Positions 8,514 through 16,488 are shown, counted from the first letter of the stretch. The stretch: DNA of 64,000 nt from Brevibacillus brevis (GCF_001039275.2 NZ_CP030117.1:3100001-3164000), one strand, 5' to 3'. A program made the numbers and translations. Notes: generated from the letters alone by a model not told the origin.

Positions 8514-9413
8514 ATGCTGTTAGCTTACATTCAGTTAGCCTTGGCTATGGCCTTGGTCGGGGGCAATATCTCCATCGGTAAAGAAATTGTTTCTCATGTT
8601 CCTGTGTTTTTGTTTTCGGAGCTGCGCTTTTTGCTCGCGATCGTCATCCTATTGCCGCTGCTGGCTATGCGTGGGGAATGGAAAACATCTTGGAGCCGTG
8701 AGGAAGGCAAGGTCTTATTCTGGCAGTCGTTTTTCGGCGTGTTTCTGTTTAGTATTTGCATGCTGTATGGTGTTCAGTGGACGACCGCTACTGCAGCGGG
8801 TATCATTACGAGTACGGTACCTGCCTGCATCGCTTTGTTTTCGTTCTGGATTCTCAAGGAAAAATTACACGCCAATAGCTTAGTGGCGATCGGTCTTTCA
8901 GTGGGCGGGATCGGCTTCATTACGTTCACTGGAGGCGGCGGGGAACAAAACTGGATAAGCATGCTGGGCAATTTGCTCGTATTTTTGGCGGTCGTTAGCG
9001 AGGCGCTCTTCACGATTTTCGCCAAAAGACTTTCTGGGAAAATAACTCCTTTCCAAATGACTGCCGTGATAAATGTCATCAGCTTTGTCTTGTTTCTTCC
9101 GTTTGCGATCTGGGAAAGCTTGCGGTTTGATTGGAGTGCTGTACCTGCAAATGTGTGGTGGCTTCTTGTGTACTATGCGTTTACGGCAAGCATCTTATCC
9201 TTTTTTCTCTGGTACAAAGGGGTGGAGAAGGTGGAGGCTTCCAAAGCGGGCTTGTTCACCGGAATGATGCCGATAAGCGCTGCTCTCGTCGCTGTCTTTT
9301 TCTTGAACGAAGCATTTACTTGGATGCATGGGGTGGGTATGATCCTGGTGCTCGCCTCCATTTTTATCGGTACACACCAGCCGCGGCGTATGCGTTCGTC
9401 GATTGAAAGCTAG
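8514..9413 (+). CDS. EamA-family (DMT superfamily) transporter
   Basis: A 299-residue protein with ten predicted transmembrane helices arranged as two EamA repeats, the usual length for this family. Segments such as TTATAAGIITSTVPACIALF and the later EKVEASKAGLFTGMMPISAA, each at the same place of a repeat, are typical. These proteins export small metabolites, often amino acids or their derivatives; the substrate is unknown. GAAGGGAG lies upstream of the ATG at 8514. It follows a membrane acyltransferase gene by 61 bases and may share its transcript. Confidence 0.87.
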   Translation: MLLAYIQLALAMALVGGNISIGKEIVSHVPVFLFSELRFLLAIVILLPLLAMRGEWKTSWSREEGKVLFWQSFFGVFLFSICMLYGVQWTTATAAGIITSTVPACIALFSFWILKEKLHANSLVAIGLSVGGIGFITFTGGGGEQNWISMLGNLLVFLAVVSEALFTIFAKRLSGKITPFQMTAVINVISFVLFLPFAIWESLRFDWSAVPANVWWLLVYYAFTASILSFFLWYKGVEKVEASKAGLFTGMMPISAALVAVFFLNEAFTWMHGVGMILVLASIFIGTHQPRRMRSSIES

Positions 9414-9435
9414 TAGAAAAAGCATGATGGAAAGG

Positions 9436-9485
9436 TCTCGGAAAACCTCGCATGTAAACTTCGCGGGTTTCCGGGGCTTTTTTTG
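9436..9485 (+). terminator. Probable terminator of the EamA gene
   Basis: CGGAAAACCTCGC pairs with GCGGGTTTCCG with one bulge, followed by GGGGCTTTTTTT. Confidence 0.7.
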
Positions 9486-9493
9486 AAAGAAAA

Positions 9494-9530
9494 CGAAAAG
9501 CGCCCTGACACGAGGTCAAGACGCTTTTTT
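9494..9530 (-). terminator. Terminator of the aminotransferase gene (minus strand)
   Basis: AAAAGCGCCCTGAC and GTCAAGACGCTTTT form a stem with T tracts readable on both strands; it lies just beyond the aminotransferase stop. Confidence 0.7.
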
Positions 9531-9548
9531 CAAAAGAGCTAGTTACAT

Positions 9549-10856
9549 TTATTTGGTCAATGCATTTTCCAAATCTTTTACACCGCTGTAGACTAATTCG
9601 AACAAGTCCGCAATGTTTTCTTCTTCAATGCAAGAGAAGGCAATGCGCAAGTCGGTTTGACCGAGAGCGATCGTACCGACGCCATACTGTTCCAGCAAGT
9701 GCTGGCGCAATGTTTCCGCTTCGACAGTCTTTAGCTTGAGGCACATAAAGTAGCCGGAGTTGAATGGATAGTAGGTCCACACGTCATCGTATTTACCGCT
9801 GTCGAGCACTTCCTTGGTGCGGTTGGCGCGGCCTTTCATGATATCGAATTTCTCCTGCTTCTGTGCTTTGTACTCCGGTGCAGTGATTGCTTGCAGGACG
9901 AATGTTTGGGAAGGATGCGATCCGCTGGAAAGAGTCGCGCGGATGATTCCCATAGTCTTCTGTTCCAAAGCGCTGAGCAAGTCGGTGGATGAGGAAGCAT
10001 ACGTAATGAAGCCAACACGGAAGCCCCATACGTAATCCTCTTTGGTAGCTCCATCTACCTTTACAGGCAGAATACGTGGGTGAACGTCGCATAGACTAGC
10101 GAAGAGAGATTCGTGCATCGAATCCTCGAAGAACAAGCCGAAGTACGCGTCATCTGTCACTGCGACAATGTTGATCCCAGCCTCAGCACCTTCTTTAAGT
10201 GCAGCAACGATTTGCTTTCCTTCCTCTGGACCTGGTGTATAGCCAGTTGGGTTATTAGGGAAGTTGAGTACGACGATGGCTTTGCCTTTGTCTTTTTGAG
10301 CGAGAATGGCATCACGCAAAGCAGCAGCATTAAATTTCATCTCGTCGTTATACAATGGATAGTAGACCATTTCCGCACCACGGCGGATCGAAAAGGTAAG
10401 CTCGTAGTTTTCCCAGTTTTTGTCTGGGATGATGACACTGTCGCCGCTGTCAGCGAACAAGTCAGATACGATACTCAGTCCATGCGTCAATGCGTTTGTA
10501 ACGATTGGGTTACTAAACGTACGGTTAGCCAGTGAAGGCTGTTCCTCGATCATTTTTTTACGCCATGCTGCACGCAGCTCAGGTTTTCCTGCTGGGGGAG
10601 CATATTCGTAAATGTCTTTTGGCTGGTAAGCAGACAGATTATCCTGGATGACCTTAAGGTGCATCGGTTGACCGTTTTCCAATGCAATCCCGATGGTTGC
10701 GTTGTACTTTTTCGCTTTTGCTTTCGCTTCTGCCGACTGGCTGAGAATCCCCTCTTTCGGGAAATAAATCAGCTTGGCGATATTGGACAGCATTTCATAT
10801 ACGTGTGGGTTTTCGCGTTGGATGGTTTCGTTCAGCGTTGATGCTAATGAATGCAT
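9549..10856 (-). CDS. Class I/II PLP-dependent aminotransferase
   Basis: A 435-residue aminotransferase. Motifs seen: VLNFPNNPTGYTP (substrate-side loop), VTDDAYFGLFFED (Asp and Tyr that contact PLP), DGATKEDYVWGFRVGF (the Lys in this segment is the Schiff-base candidate) and a C-terminal TDLRIAFSC with the carboxylate-binding Arg. The sequence is not close enough to assign a substrate from sequence alone. The start at 10856 is chosen because AAGGGAGG lies five bases upstream; a longer frame to 11105 has no ribosome binding site. It is divergent from def-hom, which includes an aspartate-pathway enzyme, but a functional link is only inferred. Confidence 0.88.
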   Translation of the reverse strand: MHSLASTLNETIQRENPHVYEMLSNIAKLIYFPKEGILSQSAEAKAKAKKYNATIGIALENGQPMHLKVIQDNLSAYQPKDIYEYAPPAGKPELRAAWRKKMIEEQPSLANRTFSNPIVTNALTHGLSIVSDLFADSGDSVIIPDKNWENYELTFSIRRGAEMVYYPLYNDEMKFNAAALRDAILAQKDKGKAIVVLNFPNNPTGYTPGPEEGKQIVAALKEGAEAGINIVAVTDDAYFGLFFEDSMHESLFASLCDVHPRILPVKVDGATKEDYVWGFRVGFITYASSSTDLLSALEQKTMGIIRATLSSGSHPSQTFVLQAITAPEYKAQKQEKFDIMKGRANRTKEVLDSGKYDDVWTYYPFNSGYFMCLKLKTVEAETLRQHLLEQYGVGTIALGQTDLRIAFSCIEEENIADLFELVYSGVKDLENALTK

Positions 10857-11034
10857 GGTAGCCTCCCTTTTCATATACAAACATCTATCTTTACCAATAA
10901 AGATAGCGTATCTACATGCATTTGTCACCCTTGGCCAGCGGGATATTTCAGATTTTGCAAGGTTCCTTTTGACAGTGAGGACATGATTTGCTACCTTGAA
11001 ATCGAAAACTGAGTAATGCGGGAGGGAGAAGGAA

Positions 11035-11586
11035 ATGGCTGAACGCAGGATCGTTCGCCTGGGAGACCCTATCTTGCGTGAAACTTCAAAAAGAGTACCA
11101 TCCATTACTCCACAGGATGAAAAGATTTTGGATGATATGGCCCAAACGATTTACGCTGCGAAGGGTCGAGCAGGTTTATCCGCGATCCAGATTGGCATTC
11201 CGAAGCGATTAGTTGTGATGGATTGCGGTAGTGGTTTGATTGAACTGATTAATCCGGTGTTAATGGAAAAATCAGGTAAGCAGATAGGGCAAGAAGCTTG
11301 TCTTTCGATACCGGGTGTTTTTGGGATCGTTCATCGGGCCAATTATGTTAAAGTTCAGACGTTGAACCGCCAAGGAGAAAAAAGGACAATCGAAGCGGAA
11401 GATTTCCTTGCTCGGTGTATTCAGCACGAGATGGACCATTTAGAAGGAATTTTGTTTATTGATCATACGGAAGAGCTCTACTCAGCAAAAACAGGAAAGA
11501 AACTGAATGGCAGGGATTTGCACCGGCTACAGGCGAAAAGCAGAAAAAATGGCGGAAATAATCGGAATAGACAACAAGGAGATTGA
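11035..11586 (+). CDS. def: Peptide deformylase
   Basis: A 183-residue peptide deformylase, which removes the formyl group from nascent protein N-termini. All three motifs are present but slightly divergent: GLSAIQIG (usual GLAAPQIG), EACLSIPG (usual EGCLS) with the metal-binding Cys, and HEMDHLEG with the two metal-binding His and catalytic Glu. The ATG at 11035 follows GGGAGGGAGAAGG. The C-terminus has about twenty extra Lys/Arg/Asn-rich residues. Three bases separate it from hom, indicating an operon. The motif changes suggest a paralogue rather than the sole deformylase of the cell. Confidence 0.92.
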   Translation: MAERRIVRLGDPILRETSKRVPSITPQDEKILDDMAQTIYAAKGRAGLSAIQIGIPKRLVVMDCGSGLIELINPVLMEKSGKQIGQEACLSIPGVFGIVHRANYVKVQTLNRQGEKRTIEAEDFLARCIQHEMDHLEGILFIDHTEELYSAKTGKKLNGRDLHRLQAKSRKNGGNNRNRQQGD

Positions 11587-11589
11587 CTC

Positions 11590-12600
11590 ATGAAACGTTG
11601 GAATATTATGTTAACAGGCTTTGGAACAGTAGGACGTCAGGTAGCCAGATTGCTCGAGCAGCGACGGGAGCGATACCGCGAGCTTTATCAAGCGGATGTC
11701 AGACTCGTGGGAGTTGTTCGTTCAGCTTCCGGTCTCTACGATGAGAACGGAATCGATTCAGAAAAAAGGGAAGACTATGCTCATACAAAACAAACAAGGA
11801 ACCCATCTTGGAACGCACTGGAATTTATCAAGTCAGCTCAAGCAGACGTGCTCATCGAGGCAGGTCCATCTGAAAAAGAGGGAGGACCCGGTCTTACTTA
11901 TATTCGTCATGCATTAGAAAATGCTATACATGCAATCGCGATTTCAAAAGGTGCGCTCGTTGTCGATTATGCTGGATTAGCCGCTCTAGCCAAAAAAAAT
12001 GGCGTCGCGTTGAAAGTGAGTGGAGCAACAGCAGCAGCTCTACCGACAATCGATCTATTGCAGTATAACTTGGCAGGTTGTGAAGTAAAACGAGTCGAAG
12101 GCATTTTTACGGGAACGACGAACTTCGTGCTTACAAAAATGATGGAAGAGGGGCTCAGTTGTGCGGAAGCAGTCGAGCTCGCTCAGAAGATGGGGATTGC
12201 CGAACCGGACCCTTCGTACGATATCGATGGTTGGGATACAGCTTCGAAGCTCACGATCTTGGCAAACGCTGCTTTTGGCATGCAAGTAAATCTGACCGAT
12301 ATCACACGCGCAAGTATTCGCGAAATAACCTCGTTACAAATGGAGACGTGGAAAAAGCATACGAAGATTCCCAAGCTGATCGGAAGCATCCAAAAGGAAG
12401 CGAATGGCACGCTTTCTGTAGCAGTGGAGCTCTGTGCAGTGGATTACACTCATCCATTTGCTTCTGTATCAGGTACGACCAAAGCCATACGGGTTGAAAC
12501 AGATGTCATGGGGGATTTATTAGTCGTTGGAGGAAAATCAGATCCTGTAGCGGCAGCAGCGGCTGCCTTAAAAGACCTTGAACATATTATTAGCAGATAG
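11590..12600 (+). CDS. hom: Homoserine dehydrogenase, short form
   Basis: A 336-residue enzyme that reduces aspartate-4-semialdehyde to homoserine, the branch point to threonine and methionine. The N-terminal NAD(P)-binding loop is MLTGFGTVGRQVARLL; AIAISKGALVVDY and KRVEGIFTGTTNFVLTKM correspond to the catalytic region, and EPDPSYDIDGWDTASKLTIL to the substrate-binding helix with the conserved Asp and Lys. It ends after the catalytic domain, lacking the ACT regulatory domain of B. subtilis Hom (about 430 residues), so it would not show ACT-mediated threonine feedback. It is three bases downstream of def. Confidence 0.9.
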   Translation: MKRWNIMLTGFGTVGRQVARLLEQRRERYRELYQADVRLVGVVRSASGLYDENGIDSEKREDYAHTKQTRNPSWNALEFIKSAQADVLIEAGPSEKEGGPGLTYIRHALENAIHAIAISKGALVVDYAGLAALAKKNGVALKVSGATAAALPTIDLLQYNLAGCEVKRVEGIFTGTTNFVLTKMMEEGLSCAEAVELAQKMGIAEPDPSYDIDGWDTASKLTILANAAFGMQVNLTDITRASIREITSLQMETWKKHTKIPKLIGSIQKEANGTLSVAVELCAVDYTHPFASVSGTTKAIRVETDVMGDLLVVGGKSDPVAAAAAALKDLEHIISR

Positions 12601-12643
12601 GCTCATTTGCATGTGCTTCCAATGTTCCTTAGGAATGAGCCGT
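12600..12643 (+). repeat. Hairpin after hom, without a T tract
   Basis: GGCTCATT and AATGAGCC can pair over a 26-base loop. The lack of a T run argues against a strong terminator; it may be a 5' leader structure of the following small ORF or a processing site. Confidence 0.4.
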
Positions 12644-12700
12644 TTACAACCGCGAGCATACTAGGGATGCACCACAAAAAACGGCAAGGGGGCTATACGG

Positions 12701-12856
12701 ATGAACCAATCGTCTGATGTCAATGCCGAGCTGCAGCAAGTATCTGCTTACCCAACCAAGCAAAAAATGTATCAAAAGGACGTCGCTTTGGTAAATGAGC
12801 AGGATAGCTGCTGTTGTACCCCCAAAAAGCAGGCATCCGAAGCACAGCAGGAATAA
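12701..12856 (+). CDS. Small hydrophilic peptide with a CCC motif (51 aa)
   Basis: A 51-residue ORF starting with ATG a few bases after CAAGGGGG and ending just before a strong terminator. The N-terminal 35 residues are Gln-, Asp- and Ser-rich; a QDSCCCTPKK segment near residues 35-44 holds three consecutive cysteines, followed by a polar tail ending AQQE. There is no signal peptide or membrane helix. The layout (acidic leader-like part, short Cys-rich core) resembles precursors of modified peptides, but no modifying enzyme lies nearby. A metal-binding or redox role is equally possible. No family is recognised. Confidence 0.55.
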   Translation: MNQSSDVNAELQQVSAYPTKQKMYQKDVALVNEQDSCCCTPKKQASEAQQE

Positions 12857-12865
12857 TGCCTACAC

Positions 12866-12905
12866 GAAAAAGCCGGGTCTCGTTTAAGAGACACCGGCTT
12901 TTCGT
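12866..12905. terminator. Bidirectional terminator between the CCC peptide and the CAP-domain gene
   Basis: GAAAAAGCCGG-GTCTC and GAGAC-ACCGGCTTTTC pair almost perfectly with A and T tracts on each side, suiting both converging genes. Confidence 0.88.
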
Positions 12906-12920
12906 TTCGTGCAAAGCGTT

Positions 12921-13709
12921 CTATCCGATAAATTCTTGTACCCAGTAACCATTTGTGAAGCCTACACCGATTTTTGTGAACGCAGGGTTCATAATGTTTT
13001 GGCGGTGGCCTTCACTGTTCATCCATTGTTGCATAACTTCTTGTGGACTCTGTTGACCCATGGCGATATTCTCACCTGCAGTCGAGTACTGAATGCCATA
13101 CTGCTTCATCATGTCAAATGGGGAACCGTACGTTGGGCTGTTGTGGTCAAAATAGTTGTTAGCAGACATATCTTGTGCTTTTGCCAACGCTACTTTGGAC
13201 AGTGCTGCGTCCATTTCAACAGGCTTGAGACCTGCTTTTGCACGCTCTTGGTTCACCAAATCCGCGACTTGTTTCGCAAAATCACCCGTTTTTGCATCTT
13301 CAGCCTGATTTACTGGAGCGGAAGGCTGAGTGACGTTCTTGCTAGGTTGTGCTGGTGCTGGTTGAACTGGTGTTTGTTGTGCTGGAGCTTGTTGTACGGG
13401 TGCTGGTTGAAAAGATCCTGGTTGAATTGGGTATGGTTGTACAGTGGTAGCTTGTCCTTGCTTAACAGGTTGCATTGGCTGTACTGCTTGTGGTTGGCCA
13501 GGAACAAAGCCTTGCTTTTGGAAAAAGTTAAAGAACTGTTGTGCATTTGGTGCTTGTTGGAATTGTCCCATATTTTGACCCGCATTGAATTGGAATTGTC
13601 CGTTCTTCAATGGGCAGTTAGATGCTGCGGAAGCAGAAGAAGCAAACCCTGTCAAAGCCAAGCCCAGACCAAGAGTCATCGCGATTGTAACAGAACCAAA
13701 ACGTTTCAT
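12921..13709 (-). CDS. Secreted CAP-domain (SCP/PR1, YkwD-like) protein
   Basis: A 262-residue secreted protein: a signal peptide (MKRFGSVTIAMTLGLGLALTG, cleavage likely after SSASA), a Gln/Pro-rich linker of about 90 residues (repeats of QPAP, QQAP, QPVQ), and a C-terminal CAP domain from about residue 140 with DLVNQERAKAGLKPV, YFDHNSPTYGSPFDMM, GENIAMG and MNSEGHRQNIMNPAFTKIGVG. The His and Glu residues of the CAP cavity are present. Bacterial CAP proteins of this type act at the cell or spore wall. AAAGGAGAG precedes the ATG. A ydaO-type c-di-AMP riboswitch occupies the leader, implying control by the second messenger that also governs wall homeostasis. Confidence 0.9.
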   Translation of the reverse strand: MKRFGSVTIAMTLGLGLALTGFASSASAASNCPLKNGQFQFNAGQNMGQFQQAPNAQQFFNFFQKQGFVPGQPQAVQPMQPVKQGQATTVQPYPIQPGSFQPAPVQQAPAQQTPVQPAPAQPSKNVTQPSAPVNQAEDAKTGDFAKQVADLVNQERAKAGLKPVEMDAALSKVALAKAQDMSANNYFDHNSPTYGSPFDMMKQYGIQYSTAGENIAMGQQSPQEVMQQWMNSEGHRQNIMNPAFTKIGVGFTNGYWVQEFIG

Positions 13710-13731
13710 AAAACAAATCTCTCCTTTTTTT

Positions 13732-13875
13732 GGCCTACGAGGTTAGTTGTCGGATTCGGATTGAGGAAACAACCCTACGCCAGTTCGGCGATTCACCCCA
13801 ATGTGGAGTATCTCATCCACAAAAAAGTCCCCCGCACTTCCTTTTCAAGAGGAAGTCTCGGCTTATTTCGTTTGG
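13732..13875 (-). promoter_or_regulatory. ydaO/yuaA-type c-di-AMP riboswitch
   Basis: Read on the minus strand the leader holds the ydaO consensus blocks in order: GCGGGGGAC, GGGGTGAATC, GTAGGG, then CCGAATCCGACA and ACTAACCTCGTAGGC, about 140 bases in all, ending some 20 bases before the ribosome binding site of the CAP-domain gene. These RNAs bind c-di-AMP and switch off expression of wall hydrolases and K+ transporters. A second helix (ACTTCCT/AGGAAGT) and the stem TGTGGA/TCCACA fit the architecture. No clear terminator hairpin was resolved, so the switching mechanism is open. Confidence 0.9.
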
Positions 13876-13957
13876 CATGAACAACAATATCAGACAATCC
13901 CAATCGAAATAAAGGAGTAATATATGGCAAATAGCTAGAATCGTTGATAAATTAGGC

Positions 13958-14296
13958 TCATTTCGCTTCGTTTGATTGTTCCTTCCATGCGGTTAAGCCG
14001 CCTTCCAATGCATTTGCTTGAAAACCATGCTCACGAAGAAGAGCGGCAGCTTTTTGAGCTTTGTTACCTGTTGTACATAGGGTAACAATCTGTACATTTT
14101 TCGCAAGTTTCTCGGTTTCTTCATCGAACGGTTTGTCCTGTTCTTTCATTAAAAGATACGGGACGTTACGTGTCGATGCGTTTTCATGAACGAGGCTGCC
14201 GGAAATAAATTTTTCGGCATCGCGTACGTCCAATAAAAGTACGGGCATTTTCTTTTGAAGCAATTCGGATAATTGAATGGTTGTCAAAGTATGCAA
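13958..14296 (-). CDS. Rhodanese-domain protein
   Basis: A 112-residue single-domain rhodanese (sulfurtransferase fold). LLLDVRDAEKFISGSL is the N-terminal CH2A-type motif, and VTLCTTGNKAQKAAALL holds the active-site cysteine; the loop is CTTGNK in place of the usual CxxGxR. The C-terminal ALEGGLTAWKE is diagnostic. Such proteins transfer sulfur or handle persulfides. GGGAGG at about 14303 is seven to eight bases before the TTG at 14296; an earlier TTG at 14311 overlaps that site and is less likely. It stands alone between two other units. Confidence 0.85.
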   Translation of the reverse strand: MHTLTTIQLSELLQKKMPVLLLDVRDAEKFISGSLVHENASTRNVPYLLMKEQDKPFDEETEKLAKNVQIVTLCTTGNKAQKAAALLREHGFQANALEGGLTAWKEQSNEAK

Positions 14297-14437
14297 TGAA
14301 ATCCCTCCCAATGCTATTGTAACAGAGTACCGCCTTCCCAGTATAAGGGTGAACGGTTGCTTTTATTGGACAACCATGGTAGAATGAGGTTGCTACTTGA
14401 AAAATTGATACCTAATCATTCATCGAGGTGTATTTGT

Positions 14438-14599
14438 ATGCTGATGGATAACATTTTTGAATCCCCGATTCACACTGGCGCGGTCATCGGAGCCGCAAGG
14501 ATGGAAGAGAGGAAGGGCTTTCATTGTTTTAGGTTTTCAAAAGGTTTAGTTTTTAATTTTGCAGTTCCGTCCTATGACATTCGTATATTGGCTGAGTAG
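14438..14599 (+). CDS. Small hypothetical protein (53 aa)
   Basis: A 53-residue ORF starting at the ATG at 14438, seven bases after CGAGGTG, and followed by an excellent terminator, which supports transcription as a unit. The sequence starts MLMDNIFESPIHTGAVIG and contains HCFRFSKGLVFNF; it is a mixed soluble protein with no membrane helix or known motif. An upstream in-frame extension to 14357 lacks a ribosome binding site. The family is not recognised and no function is proposed. Confidence 0.5.
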   Translation: MLMDNIFESPIHTGAVIGAARMEERKGFHCFRFSKGLVFNFAVPSYDIRILAE

Positions 14600-14606
14600 G
14601 TAAAAT

Positions 14607-14672
14607 TCACATATCATGAAGGCGTATCATAGCACATGATTTGGTATTTCTTCATGATATGTGAGCTTTATT
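14607..14672 (+). terminator. Strong hairpin terminator
   Basis: TCACATATCATGAAG and CTTCATGATATGTGA form a perfect 15-pair stem over a 28-base loop, followed by GCTTTATTTG. Confidence 0.75.
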
Positions 14673-14727
14673 TGCTTCGGTAAATATGACTAGCATATTC
14701 AAATTGAATTTTTGGAGGTTTTTTTAG

Positions 14728-14931
14728 ATGCAAACGAACGGAACAGTAAAATGGTTTAACGCAGAAAAAGGTTTCGGTTTCATTCAAGTAGAAGGCGGAG
14801 ACGATGTATTCGTACACTTCAGCGCAATCCAAGGTGACGGTTTCAAAACTTTGGACGAAGGTCAAAAAGTTCAATTCAACATCGTTCAAGGCAACCGTGG
14901 CCCACAAGCTGAGAACGTAGTAAAACTGTAA
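14728..14931 (+). CDS. csp: Cold-shock protein (CspA/CspB family)
   Basis: A 67-residue cold-shock domain protein, full length for the family. RNP1 (KGFGFIQVE) and RNP2 (VFVHFSAI) single-strand nucleic-acid binding motifs are intact, together with [13 protein letters not shown] at the start and [10 protein letters not shown] at the end. It acts as an RNA chaperone in the cytoplasm. GGAGG precedes the ATG by about ten bases. It is monocistronic, with a 5' leader of about 55 bases after the preceding terminator and a terminator of its own. Confidence 0.97.
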   Translation: MQTNGTVKWFNAEKGFGFIQVEGGDDVFVHFSAIQGDGFKTLDEGQKVQFNIVQGNRGPQAENVVKL

Positions 14932-14944
14932 GTCTCCTTTTAAA

Positions 14945-14976
14945 AGAAGCTGTCCTTTCGAGGGCAGTTTTTTTTG
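14945..14976 (+). terminator. Terminator of the cold-shock gene
   Basis: GAAGCTGTCCT pairs with AGGGCAGTTT around a TTCG tetraloop, then a run of eight Ts. Confidence 0.85.
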
Positions 14977-14999
14977 TCGTGGTCGTTGGTCGTAGAAGC

Positions 15000-15036
15000 C
15001 AAAAAGGCGTTGGAATCGTCCCCAGCGCCTTTTCTT
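15000..15036. terminator. Second hairpin, probably bidirectional terminator
   Basis: AAAAGGCGTTGG and CCAGCGCCTTTT pair over 12 positions (one G-T) with T tracts on both strands. Confidence 0.7.
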
Positions 15037-15054
15037 GCATGCGAATGGATTAAA

Positions 15055-15090
15055 AAAGGAACTATGGCCTCCCACCATAATTCCTCATTT
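15055..15090 (-). terminator. Terminator of the beta-rich protein gene (minus strand)
   Basis: On the minus strand AGGAATTATGG and CCATAGTTCCT pair (one mismatch) and are followed by TTTTTTA, 17 bases after the stop at 15107. Confidence 0.75.
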
Positions 15091-15106
15091 TCTTCCTACA
15101 AGATCA

Positions 15107-15553
15107 TTAGATACAAGTTTCGATTTCGACAGTTTGGAATTGACTGTCAAGAACTGAAAGACCAACAACTTGACCGCCGCCGATAGAAGTACGGCCATAA
15201 GTGGTGAGAAGGACATTTTCATTGTTTTCTGCTACGGTAAGGCGCACTTCATAGTGGAAAGAAGCGGGGACCAGCGCATTAAAAGCAGTGCGAGTATTCG
15301 CAGGGATAAATTGCGTGATGTCAAGCAAGGTGCTAACTGGATTCGTTTGCGTAACTGCGTTACCCCAGTTCAATACTTGCACACGTACTTCAACCTCTTC
15401 TGTGTTCAGATTTACCAGGTCGAGGTGAGCGGTGAGAGCACGGGCGAGGTTGTTTTGCAAAATACCAGTTGTTCTCACAGTATTTCTTTTTGGGCGTCTG
15501 TGACTTCTTCTTTCAGTATTACCTTGATCGTCGTCGTGTTCGATTTCAGACAT
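15107..15553 (-). CDS. Hypothetical protein, beta-rich, 148 aa
   Basis: A 148-residue protein with a charged N-terminal tail (acidic EIEHDDDQ then basic RRSHRRPKR) followed by a region of alternating hydrophobic residues that suggests a beta-sandwich: LDLVNLNTEEVEVRVQVLNW, then FHYEVRLTVAE and NVLLTTYGRTS. The last residues are Cys-Ile. GGAG lies eight bases before the ATG. No family is recognised with confidence. Similar small beta proteins with a disordered tail occur among spore surface proteins of Bacillales, but that is only a guess. It has its own terminator. Confidence 0.7.
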   Translation of the reverse strand: MSEIEHDDDQGNTERRSHRRPKRNTVRTTGILQNNLARALTAHLDLVNLNTEEVEVRVQVLNWGNAVTQTNPVSTLLDITQFIPANTRTAFNALVPASFHYEVRLTVAENNENVLLTTYGRTSIGGGQVVGLSVLDSQFQTVEIETCI

Positions 15554-15664
15554 CCATGTTCACTCCATTCTTGTGTAATCTAGTGGGACAATAATACGAT
15601 ATTGTTTCTTGTCTTATTTTGTAACGGCGAACGTAAGGGTACGAGTAACTATTTTGGATAGAGG

Positions 15665-16408
15665 ATGGTGGAGATTTTGGGAGAAACACCTGTATGCAAA
15701 CAACTAGATTACACGGCACGATTTGATTGGGGATATGAAGGGGTGGAACATGTCGGAGCTGCATCGGATATGATCGTTATTATCGATGTGCTTTCCTTCA
15801 GCACGTGTGTCGATATCGTAACGGGACGTGGAGGTATCGTCTATCCTTATCAGGTAAAGGATGAGTCAGCCCTAACATTCGCGAAACAAAAAGCGGCGCT
15901 ACTCGCTGGAAAACGTGGAGAACCAATCTCCCTTTCACCCGCCTGTCTGAAAACGGTTCCAATGGGAAGTAGAATCGTATTACCCTCGCCAAACGGATCG
16001 ACCTGTACCGTGTTGGCAAAGAAAACAGCGGCAAAGGTAATCGCAGCGTGCTTGCGAAATGCGTCATCCGTCGCCAAATACATACAGCAGCAGAAAGGAT
16101 CTGTGACGGTCATCGCTTGCGGTGAACGGTGGGAAAATGGAGCATTGCGACCCGCTATTGAGGATATGATTGCGGCAGGTGCGTTGCTTCACGAATTGGA
16201 GGGGTATTGCTTGTCACCAGAGGCAGAAATGGCGGTGGCAACCTTCCGATCGGCTCAAGCTCATCTTTCCGCTTACTTGCAGAACTGTGCTTCCGGCCAA
16301 GAACTAATCAGCATGGGGTACCCGGAAGATGTCGCACTTGCAGCACAATGGAATCAGAGTGGCACGGTTCCAGTGCTTAACGATGATTTTGCTTACGAAG
16401 CGATTTAG
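15665..16408 (+). CDS. comB: 2-phosphosulfolactate phosphatase family (ComB-like) protein
   Basis: A 247-residue protein of the ComB family, magnesium-dependent acid phosphatases first described in coenzyme M biosynthesis; in bacilli the real substrate is uncertain. The signatures are MIVIIDVLSFSTCVDIVTGRGG near residue 36, LPSPNGSTCTVLAK, VIACGERWENGALRPAIEDM (the GERW and ED residues bind metal and substrate) and SMGYPEDVALAAQWN near the C-terminus. Start choice is tentative: ATG 15665 has only a close GAGG; GTG 15668 or TTG 15677 are alternatives. It reads towards the catalase gene, with 80 bases between them. Confidence 0.87.
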   Translation: MVEILGETPVCKQLDYTARFDWGYEGVEHVGAASDMIVIIDVLSFSTCVDIVTGRGGIVYPYQVKDESALTFAKQKAALLAGKRGEPISLSPACLKTVPMGSRIVLPSPNGSTCTVLAKKTAAKVIAACLRNASSVAKYIQQQKGSVTVIACGERWENGALRPAIEDMIAAGALLHELEGYCLSPEAEMAVATFRSAQAHLSAYLQNCASGQELISMGYPEDVALAAQWNQSGTVPVLNDDFAYEAI

Positions 16409-16488
16409 TCTTTTCGCATAAAGAATCCCTCATTCGGTAACCATGGTTATGAACCACACATGAGAAAAACTGGACAGGGAGGATTCAT

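Noticed and set aside
13310..13585. Alternative minus-strand ORF rich in Asn/His/Gln inside the CAP gene
   Set aside because: It is a frame-shifted reading of the Gln/Pro-rich linker.
12909..13880. 323-codon plus-strand ORF opposite the CAP-domain gene and riboswitch
   Set aside because: It runs antisense to a clear secreted protein and a riboswitch, with Cys/Trp-rich improbable composition.
15170..15583. 137-codon plus-strand ORF opposite the beta-rich protein
   Set aside because: The minus-strand gene has a good ribosome binding site, start and terminator; this frame has none.
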